34,519 bases of DNA from Oligoflexia bacterium (GTDB lineage Bacteria; Bdellovibrionota; UBA1018): positions 1 through 34,519 of the forward strand of contig JACMQW010000053.1 in assembly GCA_014376785.1 (NCBI GenBank), read 5' to 3'. The position numbers and the translations under genes are program-made. The first letter of the stretch is position 1. Every line of letters starts with the position of its first letter. Below, in pieces: positions 1 through 7,778 of the stretch. Below the pieces are notes generated by a model, which ran no database searches, was not told the DNA's origin, and was given only the letters and a program-made list of their open reading frames with translations.

Positions 1-6
1 TCCTTA

Positions 7-1059
7 GTGCTGCGCATGGTCACCGCCGGAAGCATGGTTTTTTTCGCAGGCTGCACGGACTCCCAAGCAAAACCCGCTAAACCAAATATCGTAACCAAAG
101 ACGGAACGAAGCCAGGCATTGTTGCGAAAATTGGTGAAGTGGAAGTCACCGAAGACGAACTCATCGGCGAAGCGCGTTCGGACATCTACGAACTCCATAA
201 ACGCGAATATGATTTGAAAATGGACCGCTTAAACAAACTGATGGAAGACAAACTCATCGGTGCAGAAGCGAAAAAGGCGAACTTGCCGACCGAGAAGTTT
301 ATCAGTGAAAAAATCGTGGGAAAACTCACGGTTTCTGATTCCGAGTTCAAGGCGTTCGTAAAGGAAAAGAAAATTCCTGAAGACCAGCTGAAAGAACATC
401 CTGAATACAAGCAGCGCATCACGGGCTACTTGGAAAATCAGAAGCGTCAAGAAAAAGTTCAGAAATACCTGGCTGATTTGACGAAAAAGACCCCAATCGA
501 AGTCTATTTCAAAAAGCCAACGATGGAACGTGTACAAATCGAACTCGGTGACTCTCCGATGCTCGGAAAGAAAGACGCAAAAGTTACGATCGTCGAATTC
601 TCTGACTTCCAGTGCCCTTACTGCTCCCGCGGTGCGGAAACCATGCATGCCGTCGTGAAGAAATACGGCTCCAAAGTGAACCTCGTCTTCAAAAACTACC
701 CGCTTCCTTTCCATGAACGCGCGCTTCCAGCGGCTGAAATGGGTCTTTGCGTGAAGAAACTCGGTAACGACGACAAGTTCTGGAAATTCCATGACCTTGC
801 ATTCAAAAACCAAGACAAGCTCGATGCTGACAGCCTCGTGAAATACGCCAAAGAGGCCGGCGTGAATGATGCAAAAGCAAAAGAGTGCTTGGAAAAAGGC
901 GAGAACAAAGCGGCTGTGACGAAAGACACCGAATACGGAAACAAAGTCGGCGTGCGCTCCACCCCTACTTTCTTCGTGAACGGTCAAATGGTCGCCGGTG
1001 CTTTGCCGATCGAACAATTCTCCGACATGATCGACGAAGAATTAGAAGCTAAGAAGTAA
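7..1059 (+). CDS. DsbA-family thiol-disulfide oxidoreductase lipoprotein with SurA-like N-terminal region
   Basis: This is a 350-residue exported protein. Residues 1-16 resemble a lipoprotein signal ending in FFAGC, with Cys16 as the candidate lipidation site. Residues about 38-165 are charged and helical and resemble the SurA/parvulin N-terminal chaperone region. Residues about 180-348 form a DsbA-like thioredoxin fold with the active site CPYC (Cys203-Cys206) after a VEFSDFQ strand and the cis-proline loop RSTPTF (Pro320). Family knowledge points to disulfide formation or isomerisation in substrates in the periplasm or at a membrane. The start is uncertain: GTG at 7 and ATG at 16 are both in frame, the codons before 7 are open, and the true start may lie outside the window. 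A strong terminator follows. Fold and active site are secure; the substrate is unknown. Confidence 0.88.
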   Translation: MLRMVTAGSMVFFAGCTDSQAKPAKPNIVTKDGTKPGIVAKIGEVEVTEDELIGEARSDIYELHKREYDLKMDRLNKLMEDKLIGAEAKKANLPTEKFISEKIVGKLTVSDSEFKAFVKEKKIPEDQLKEHPEYKQRITGYLENQKRQEKVQKYLADLTKKTPIEVYFKKPTMERVQIELGDSPMLGKKDAKVTIVEFSDFQCPYCSRGAETMHAVVKKYGSKVNLVFKNYPLPFHERALPAAEMGLCVKKLGNDDKFWKFHDLAFKNQDKLDADSLVKYAKEAGVNDAKAKECLEKGENKAAVTKDTEYGNKVGVRSTPTFFVNGQMVAGALPIEQFSDMIDEELEAKK

Positions 1060-1086
1060 TCCTCCCGCTCTTAAGCTGATTTCTTG

Positions 1087-1122
1087 AACGGTCCGAGGCA
1101 CCCGCTTCGGGCCGTTTTTTTT
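1087..1122 (+). terminator. Rho-independent terminator after the DsbA-like gene
   Basis: A stem of about 13 bp (two G-T pairs) starts with AACGG at 1087 and closes with CCGTT at 1115. It has an ACCC loop and is followed directly by a run of eight T. It lies 27 nt after the stop codon of the DsbA-like gene. Confidence 0.9.
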
Positions 1123-1156
1123 CGACTTACGGATGCACATTGGATAGTTCTGACGT

Positions 1157-1172
1157 AAGCCTGGGAGGCTTT
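1157..1172 (+). promoter_or_regulatory. Hairpin enclosing the ribosome binding site of the epimerase-like gene
   Basis: AAGCCT (1157-1162) and AGGCTT (1166-1171) form a perfect 6-bp stem with loop GGG. The Shine-Dalgarno sequence GGGAGG (1163-1168) lies in the loop and 3' arm, and the ATG begins at 1173. If it folds in the mRNA, it would hide the ribosome binding site. The sequence is seen directly; the regulatory role is inference. Confidence 0.5.
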
Positions 1173-2411
1173 ATGCTAAATTTTCTGATGCTACTGATCT
1201 CAACACCTGCTTTCGCGGCGACGACAGATGGCTATCGTTCCCTGCCCATAGCTAAGGACGCCGCTCCGGCCGACCCGGGCCAACAGCATCCGGTCCCGAC
1301 ACGGTCGGGCGAAGTTCACGGCGAGCCTGTGTGGACGATGCTGCGGCAAGAAAAAAAAGGGAAACAACCGAGTCTGAAGCCCGTGATGACGGAGTTTTCA
1401 GTAGCCCCTGGCTTGGGTGGAGCGACCCTTTCGTTGAAAGCGCGATTTAATGGTGAGGAGATCCAAGTCTTTCCCGAACGGAATATCGCGGAGTTCAATT
1501 CCGCCTTCGCGCAGGATCCGAATGCTCCGTTTAAATACTTTAACACCCCGCTCTTCCCCTTAACGAATCGGCTTTTGCCGAAAAATTTTTCAAGCGCAAC
1601 TTCGCTTAAGTTGGGTGAATCGTTCCAAGCCGATGTAGAGGGCATTTCCGTCCGAATGGTGGCGAATAATAAAAATCCCGCGGTCGGATCCATCGCTCAT
1701 CACCTGCATGGACTTTTATTTAGTGAAGCGACCAACGATGTTGATTTTCAGGCCGGCGAAAAATCTACGATTCGGTCTCGCTATCGAAATTTCTTTCGCG
1801 GGAATTGGGTCGGCGAGGCAGAGGTGAAAGTGGAGCAAGGAATTTTCGCCGATGGGGTATTTCATTACCAGATAAAAGCTAAAAACAACGGAAAGGGTTC
1901 CATCCCGATGGGGTTTGGCTCGCACTCCTACTTCTCTTTTCCCGGCGGACGACCGGAAAAAATTCGGTTAATCATCCCGGCGAAGCGAACCGCGGTCATC
2001 GATAATCTCGAAAATGTTTTGCCCACTGGAAATTTGAGAAAAATCGAAGCGAAGGATGACCCGCTGAACTTCAACCGAAACGCCCCAGGAAAGATCTCGG
2101 GAAAGTTCATCGACAATTATTTCATGCTCGAACCTGGCGAAGATGTTTACCTCGTGGATTCCGAAAAGGGATTGAAGTTCAAACTTCATCCTTCAACGAA
2201 AAACATCATCGGTGTGCAGGTCTTCTACCCGGCTAAAGGAAATGTGGTTGCGATTGAACTGGTCACAAACCATCCTGATCCACGAAGGGAACTCTGGGGA
2301 AAGGAACCCACTGGAATGCGAGTCTATGCGCCAGGCGAAGACGCGAGCTACGGTTACACGATTGAAATACTGCCTCTCGCTCCCGGCGATTTAATGCGGA
2401 ATCATTCATAG
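1173..2411 (+). CDS. Exported aldose 1-epimerase-like (galactose mutarotase superfamily) protein
   Basis: This is a 412-residue protein with a Sec signal peptide ending in TPAFA, so it is predicted periplasmic. The rest resembles the aldose-epimerase / galactose-mutarotase beta-sandwich. The stretch GFGSHSYFSFPGG resembles the family's conserved His-Pro-Tyr-Phe region (Ser replaces Pro), and a late YTIEILPL strand is also typical. Family members interconvert sugar anomers; some divergent ones act on other carbohydrates, so the substrate is open. I chose the ATG at 1173 because GGGAGG lies 4 nt upstream and the signal peptide then starts cleanly; a TTG at 1140 is also in frame. A small hairpin spans the ribosome binding site. 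Confidence 0.72.
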   Translation: MLNFLMLLISTPAFAATTDGYRSLPIAKDAAPADPGQQHPVPTRSGEVHGEPVWTMLRQEKKGKQPSLKPVMTEFSVAPGLGGATLSLKARFNGEEIQVFPERNIAEFNSAFAQDPNAPFKYFNTPLFPLTNRLLPKNFSSATSLKLGESFQADVEGISVRMVANNKNPAVGSIAHHLHGLLFSEATNDVDFQAGEKSTIRSRYRNFFRGNWVGEAEVKVEQGIFADGVFHYQIKAKNNGKGSIPMGFGSHSYFSFPGGRPEKIRLIIPAKRTAVIDNLENVLPTGNLRKIEAKDDPLNFNRNAPGKISGKFIDNYFMLEPGEDVYLVDSEKGLKFKLHPSTKNIIGVQVFYPAKGNVVAIELVTNHPDPRRELWGKEPTGMRVYAPGEDASYGYTIEILPLAPGDLMRNHS

Positions 2412-2480
2412 GCACTCATCTGTTACAAATAGATCCAAATGGACTCCAAAATGCCCTTTTCTAACCGAAAGAATAACCCT

Positions 2481-3152
2481 ATGAATATCGTCATCACAGG
2501 TGCCTCCCGCGGAATCGGAGCCGAGTTCGTTCGCCGCTACCTCGACATCGGCGCAACCGTTCACGCCGTATCACGAAACACCGACCGCCTAGCCCCTGTT
2601 GCTCGCGAAAACAAAAATCTGAAGCTCCACGCCATCGATTTAGAATCGGAGCGCGGTCCAGCGGAACTCGCGAAAGCGCTGGGAGGGGCGACCATCGACT
2701 TACTGATCAACAACGCCGGCATCTACCTCGACCACGATTCGGATTTCTCTCATCTGAGCCCGGAAAAAATCCGCAAAAGCTTCGAAGTGAACACTCTGCT
2801 CCCGATGCGCGCAACGGCTGCCCTCCTGCCACAGTTAATCGCCGCGAAGGGAACCGTAGCGAACATCAGTAGCCTCATGGGGTCTGTTTCTGACAATTCG
2901 AGCGGGGGAGCTTATGCCTACCGGATGTCGAAAGCGGCGCTCAATATGTTTACGAAATCATTTTCAGTCGACTATCCAAAACTGAAAACGGTTGCTCTGC
3001 ACCCAGGCTGGGTGAAAACGGATATGGGCGGCGAAAACGCGACTACGACGGTAGAGGAGTCCGTGAAAGGATTGATGAAAATCATTGCGGAATTGAAAGC
3101 TACAAAATCTGGTCATTTTTACGATTTCGAGGGCGATGAACTTCATTGGTAG
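2481..3152 (+). CDS. Short-chain dehydrogenase/reductase (SDR)
   Basis: This is a 223-residue cytoplasmic NAD(P)-dependent oxidoreductase of the classical SDR type. It shows the cofactor motif GASRGIG (residues 7-13), NNAG (77-80), Asn104, Ser130/131, and the catalytic pair Tyr147-x-x-x-Lys151 in YRMSK. The PGWVKTDMGG segment near the C-terminus is also typical. The Rossmann strand starts at once from the ATG at 2481, as in most SDRs. An in-frame ATG at 2439 would add 14 residues without a clear role, and neither start has a strong Shine-Dalgarno. The substrate cannot be read from sequence; distant C-factor (CsgA)-like SDRs share this compact length. Confidence 0.88.
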   Translation: MNIVITGASRGIGAEFVRRYLDIGATVHAVSRNTDRLAPVARENKNLKLHAIDLESERGPAELAKALGGATIDLLINNAGIYLDHDSDFSHLSPEKIRKSFEVNTLLPMRATAALLPQLIAAKGTVANISSLMGSVSDNSSGGAYAYRMSKAALNMFTKSFSVDYPKLKTVALHPGWVKTDMGGENATTTVEESVKGLMKIIAELKATKSGHFYDFEGDELHW

Positions 3153-3251
3153 CGCAATTGGGGCTTAGGACGCTCTTCGCTCGCAATCAAATCCGACACA
3201 TCTATATTAATGAGCAACATACGAGGTATTGTTTACTCTGTAGGACGTATG

Positions 3252-5582
3252 ATGCGAATCAAAAGCTTCGGTATTCCAGCGAACCTCCCAAATCTGAATC
3301 TCCCCTATTTTCCTCACGGAATGGGTTTGAAATTAGCATTCCTGCTCTTATCGGTGGGTTGCGGAACTCAAATCCGCGTTCTAACTCCCGTGCAGCAATT
3401 AAACTCCCGATCTACGTCGGCATTGAAAGTTCAAAGACAGCTTTCGTCGGGCGATAATCACACGTGTTTTCTAGACTCCGACGGGTCAGTCCATTGTTGG
3501 GGAAGTAATAATTCAGGGCAGATTCGCGCGCAAGCGAACTGGACGCCCTCACCCGTAAATGGAATCACCGCTGCCCCCCCTCCACTCGACCCTACCGGCA
3601 ATCTCGATGTCACTGGTATCGCTGCGGGAAACTTCCATGTGTGCGCCGTCGTCTCGGGAAGCCTCCAATGTTTGGGGTATAACGGCAAAGGCCAACTGGG
3701 GACGGGCGCAATCGGTCCAGACAAGATCACACCTTACATGTCGTTCTCTGCCGGAGTCACCGCCGTAGCCACAGGCGCGAATCACACGTGCGCGGTCGTT
3801 GCAGGGGCTCTCAAATGCTTCGGAGATAACACTCGCGGACAAATTGGAAATGGTTCTACAAGCGCTCAAGTCGTGACACCTTTCACTGCAATTGCGTCCG
3901 GAGTCACCGCGGTGGCTACGGGACTCATGCACACTTGCGCGGTGGTTTCTGGCGGTCTCCAGTGTTTTGGTTCGAATTTGCTCGGTGAATCCGGAACAGG
4001 GAGTGCAGGAGGAAACGTTCTTACTCCTTATACAGTCTTCGCGTCCGGAGTCACCGCGGTCGCTGGCGGAAGTTATTACACGTGCGCCGTGGTGTCCGGA
4101 AGCCTTCGCTGCTTCGGAGCAAACGGATACGGACAAATCGGAACTGGGAGCACAAGTTCGAACGTTTTAGTACCGTTCACCAGCATCGCTTCGGGAGTCA
4201 CCGCCGTCGCTACCGGGTTTGCCCACACGTGCGCAGTGACTTCGGGCGCGCTCAAATGTTTCGGGAGAAATGCCTATGGCCAAATCGGAAATGGAGGCGG
4301 TACCGGAAATTACACCGCTCCCCAAAACATCATAGTATCCGGCGTGACTGCTGTCGCCGCGGGAGAAAATCATACTTGCGCGATTGTTTCGAACGGCCTC
4401 CAATGCTTTGGAAGAAACAACCAGGCTCAGCTCGGGACCGGCGCCAGTGGTAAAGATGTTGCCGTCCCGCTTTCGATATTCGCGGCGGGAGTTACCGCAG
4501 TCGGAACGGGCCTGTTTACCACTTGTGCAGTCATCGATGGGATCTTGAAATGCTTCGGTAATAACGGAGAAGGCCAAGTCGGTAATGGCGAAATTGGCGG
4601 ATTTCAGTTTGCAGCTGCAGTCACTGTCGCAACCGGCAGAATGAGTGAAATCTCTGCAGGTTCAAACCACACCTGCTGGATTAAAGCCGGGGCTCTGCAG
4701 TGCTTCGGGAATAACGACTACGGACAAATTGGAAACGGCACTCGGCAAGATAATGTTCCTGCTCCTTACACGGTTATACCTTCCGGAGTGACGTCCATCG
4801 CTACAGGTTTGGGGCACACTTGCGCGGTGGTATCGGGGAGTCTCCAATGCTTCGGTCTAAACACGGACGGCCAGATCGGGGATGGCTCCACTTCTGGATA
4901 CTACCTCGCTCCTTTCACTTCGATTTCTTCGGACGTGGTTAAAGTCTACGCAAGTAGTTACACCACTTGCGCCTTGAAAAAAGACGGAAGCTTATGGTGT
5001 TTTGGTTCGGTGATGAAAGGACTCTTCAATGATGGGATCCAGGACTATTCAGACGTCTCTAGTCCTACCCAAATAAATTTACCGACTGGCGTACTTCTCT
5101 CATTTTCCATGGGCGCTTTTCACGCTTGCGGTATTTTCGACCAATCGAGCACAAAGAAACTCTACTGTTGGGGGCGAAACACAAGCGGCGAAATTAAAAA
5201 CGATTCAATCTTTGGGAGTGGCCTGATTTCTGAATTAGTCCTCACTAGTTCGACTCTGGAGTCTGTCGAAGTCGGAAACTTGTCAGATAATTACGGTGGC
5301 GGTCGCACCTGTTTCACCGACGCCGGAGTTCTGAAATGCCTGGGTAACAACGATTACGGCGAAATAGACTCCTCTCGAGTTTATACTGACATCCTGATTC
5401 CATTTGCGCTTTTGCCATCTGGAGTCACCACCTCAAGCGCAAGAGGAGGACCTCACACCTGCGCGCTGACCGGAGATGACGTGCTTTGCTTCGGTGAAAA
5501 CGATTACGGTTTACTCGGCACGACCATTCCCGACTGGACCGTAGGTTCCGCAGTCCAAATGTTCCATTCGACCGGCATCTAG
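3252..5582 (+). CDS. RCC1-repeat lipoprotein, about 14 repeats
   Basis: This protein of about 776 residues has a hydrophobic segment ending in LLLSVGC, a plausible lipobox with Cys37. The rest is about 14 RCC1-like repeats of 47-57 residues. The most regular run has 49-residue units of the form VTAVATG..HTCAVVSG.L.CFG.N..GQIGNG. With seven blades per propeller, 14 repeats would make two beta-propellers. Nearly every repeat has two Cys about 9-10 residues apart, which could form one disulfide per blade in an exported protein (inference). Family function is protein binding, sometimes exchange-factor activity; no partner is evident. ATG 3252 has AGGA six nt upstream; 3210, 3249 and 3321 are alternative starts. 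The last repeats are less regular. Confidence 0.85.
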   Translation: MRIKSFGIPANLPNLNLPYFPHGMGLKLAFLLLSVGCGTQIRVLTPVQQLNSRSTSALKVQRQLSSGDNHTCFLDSDGSVHCWGSNNSGQIRAQANWTPSPVNGITAAPPPLDPTGNLDVTGIAAGNFHVCAVVSGSLQCLGYNGKGQLGTGAIGPDKITPYMSFSAGVTAVATGANHTCAVVAGALKCFGDNTRGQIGNGSTSAQVVTPFTAIASGVTAVATGLMHTCAVVSGGLQCFGSNLLGESGTGSAGGNVLTPYTVFASGVTAVAGGSYYTCAVVSGSLRCFGANGYGQIGTGSTSSNVLVPFTSIASGVTAVATGFAHTCAVTSGALKCFGRNAYGQIGNGGGTGNYTAPQNIIVSGVTAVAAGENHTCAIVSNGLQCFGRNNQAQLGTGASGKDVAVPLSIFAAGVTAVGTGLFTTCAVIDGILKCFGNNGEGQVGNGEIGGFQFAAAVTVATGRMSEISAGSNHTCWIKAGALQCFGNNDYGQIGNGTRQDNVPAPYTVIPSGVTSIATGLGHTCAVVSGSLQCFGLNTDGQIGDGSTSGYYLAPFTSISSDVVKVYASSYTTCALKKDGSLWCFGSVMKGLFNDGIQDYSDVSSPTQINLPTGVLLSFSMGAFHACGIFDQSSTKKLYCWGRNTSGEIKNDSIFGSGLISELVLTSSTLESVEVGNLSDNYGGGRTCFTDAGVLKCLGNNDYGEIDSSRVYTDILIPFALLPSGVTTSSARGGPHTCALTGDDVLCFGENDYGLLGTTIPDWTVGSAVQMFHSTGI

Positions 5583-5716
5583 ACGCTGAGCGGGAGGTCT
5601 TTGTCGCAAGCAATTTCTGCGAACGCCACCCCTTCGACAACACCCCAACCCAGAACGTTCAGGGTTCGCTGCGTCAGCCCCCTGACGTCCGTGAGCAGGT
5701 AAATCGCATTCCCCAT
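5579..5716 (-). CDS. Possible small protein of 45 residues
   Basis: A short minus-strand frame begins at ATG 5716 (another ATG at 5719) with AAGGG four nt upstream. It ends so that its stop overlaps the RCC1 gene's stop in CTAG. The sequence begins MGNAIYLLTDVRGLTQ and ends FAEIACDKDLPLSV, a natural-looking composition with many G- and A-initial codons. I do not recognise a family. It may be real or a chance frame, and only homologues could decide. Confidence 0.35.
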   Translation of the reverse strand: MGNAIYLLTDVRGLTQRTLNVLGWGVVEGVAFAEIACDKDLPLSV

Positions 5717-5804
5717 CATACCCTTGTTCTCACCCCTTCCCCTCCCAGCCATAATCGGTGAAAATAAAAGTGCCGGGCGCATGGATGCGGCCGAGGGAGT
5801 GCTT

Positions 5805-7778
5805 ATGTCCATCATTGGATCCGATTACCCGCCTTCTGAACGCGAAAAGATTCGCGAAGCAAAATTAGAAAAAAACATGAAGGACGTCGTCCGCAAAAAA
5901 GACGCGGACGCGGAGAAGCTCGTCGCGAATTTGAAAGATCGCTATGAGTCCACGCTAGAACGTGAACGCGCCTCGGACCGAGAAGAGCGCGAACAACTGA
6001 AAGCGGCCACTTACAACCGAAGCGGCCGAAATGCAAAAAACGCGGTCGAAGAAACAAAAGCTGAACGGACGCGCGCGGCGGCAGCCGCCGCAAACGTCGA
6101 GTCGAAAAATAAAGACGCCACCGCGCAAACAGAGTCCTACTACGAGGAACGAGCGACCGAAGCGGCGGAGAAAAATTCCCACGAAAAAGAAGCGCTCATC
6201 GAGAATTACCGAAAACAAATTACAGAAGCGAATGAGAAATCAGAAGACGGTGAATCCCCTGCGGACTACCGTGCTAAAGTTCGCGCGGAAGCCGAAACGG
6301 CCGTTCGTATGGCTCGGGAAGATGCAGTTGCGACTCGCCGACAAGCGCAGTCCATGTCAGACCAGTACGAACAAACTTTAAAAGACCGAGATGAAAAAGC
6401 AGAATCTCACCTCAACAATCGGCTTTACGAGAAAGATAAAGCAAACCAAGCAGCCCTCGCAAATAACGCTGAAAGCTCGCGCAACTCACGGGCGCTCGAA
6501 CTGCAACCCTTGCGCGAACAAGTCATGGAAACTGCCGCCCAAGACCGCGACGTCAATCACGAAAAAAATCTCGCTCGCCAAGGCGCTGTCCGCGAACTCG
6601 AAAGCGACTGGAACACCCGTTACACCAATCAGACTCAGACCCACATCGCCGAAACAAATAAACTTCGCGAAGAAGTCGGCGATTCTGAGCGCGCGTTCGG
6701 CGAAAAACTCGGAGCGACATTAAAGGAAAAAGACGCGAAGATGGCGCAGGCGATTTCCCGCCAAAATTTAGAGAGCCGCGCAAACCAGGTCAGCCAGGCA
6801 CGAGAGTACGACCGTTCACTCGAACACGTGAAACTCGGGGCCGCACATGAGCAAGCGGCGTCGGCAGAGCAACTCGAACGGGAGCGCTCGAACGCATCTG
6901 AACGGCAAACGCGCGCGATGGAGAAACAAGCGACCACATTCCAAAAAGCTATGCGCAGCCAACGGACCTCCCAAGACGCAGAGATTAAAAACCTCGAGCG
7001 AGTCTTGAACGATAAAAATACCACGGCCGATGCAGGCGAGATATCTGCCGCGGCCGAGCAAAGCGTTCGCCTCGCCGTGACGAAACAATACGACAAAATC
7101 CACCAAGCCGAAACCGACCGCAATTCGCGCGCGCGCGATCACCTCCAACAAAGTTTCAACGAACGACTCGACGAATCCCGAGACACCGGGCAATCGAAAG
7201 TGGCCGATCTCACCCGGAAAAATATGTTGGATCAAACCGAGCAACGGGACGTCTTTGTCGAACACGTAGCGGACGTCGAAGAGAATAAGCGGCAGATGCT
7301 CGATCTGGCGAACGCTTCGAATCAACGCATGAGTGATGAATCCCTCCGCACCCACTCGCGCACCACCGGCGAGTTGCGTCGTCACTACGAAGACCTCATT
7401 GCGTCGCGGGACGTCGAAAATTCATCACGAATGCAAGACGTCAGAAATCAAAGCGAATTCGAGAAACGCACGATGCGTCGCGAGTACCAGGCCCAGACCA
7501 CGGACCTCATTCGGGACCAGAAGAAAAATCTCACCGATCAGAAGACGGTGAGTGATGACCAACTCCGCGATTTGAAAGCAAAACTTGACACGCAGAGCAG
7601 AGAATCAGATAGACAAATGAAACAGGTCCTGGCGGATCAAGCTCGCACCTACGAACATCGTCTCGCTGATTTAGAAGCGCAGGCGAAGGACCGCGAGAAA
7701 GTCGTCGCGAGAAACAACGAAGAAGAGATTGATAAGGTAAAAAAAGCAAATGCACTCCTCCTTTCCAAGAAAGGTTAA
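5805..7778 (+). CDS. Long cytoplasmic coiled-coil protein of unknown function
   Basis: This is a 657-residue, highly charged protein with no signal peptide, no Cys, one Trp and few Pro. From about residue 10 to the end it is dominated by Glu, Lys, Arg, Gln, Ala and Asn in heptad-like order, as in a nearly continuous coiled coil. I chose the ATG at 5805 because GAGGGAG lies 5 nt upstream; ATG 5781 and TTG 5724 are in frame without such a site. The 3' end overlaps pyk by 29 nt in another frame, so the two genes are probably translated together. Filament-like coiled-coil proteins (for example Ccp of Bdellovibrio) are a possible analogy only. No enzymatic motif is seen. Confidence 0.8.
   Translation: MSIIGSDYPPSEREKIREAKLEKNMKDVVRKKDADAEKLVANLKDRYESTLERERASDREEREQLKAATYNRSGRNAKNAVEETKAERTRAAAAAANVESKNKDATAQTESYYEERATEAAEKNSHEKEALIENYRKQITEANEKSEDGESPADYRAKVRAEAETAVRMAREDAVATRRQAQSMSDQYEQTLKDRDEKAESHLNNRLYEKDKANQAALANNAESSRNSRALELQPLREQVMETAAQDRDVNHEKNLARQGAVRELESDWNTRYTNQTQTHIAETNKLREEVGDSERAFGEKLGATLKEKDAKMAQAISRQNLESRANQVSQAREYDRSLEHVKLGAAHEQAASAEQLERERSNASERQTRAMEKQATTFQKAMRSQRTSQDAEIKNLERVLNDKNTTADAGEISAAAEQSVRLAVTKQYDKIHQAETDRNSRARDHLQQSFNERLDESRDTGQSKVADLTRKNMLDQTEQRDVFVEHVADVEENKRQMLDLANASNQRMSDESLRTHSRTTGELRRHYEDLIASRDVENSSRMQDVRNQSEFEKRTMRREYQAQTTDLIRDQKKNLTDQKTVSDDQLRDLKAKLDTQSRESDRQMKQVLADQARTYEHRLADLEAQAKDREKVVARNNEEEIDKVKKANALLLSKKG

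Noticed and set aside
229-1017. Long minus-strand open frame opposite the DsbA-like gene
   Set aside because: It mirrors a certain gene, has no family resemblance and an unnatural His/Phe-rich composition; it results from codon bias.
3252-5582. Tail-fibre, toxin or RHS-like repeat protein
   Set aside because: The spacing and the G.N..GQ-G.G pattern are RCC1-like; there are no YD repeats or toxin domain.
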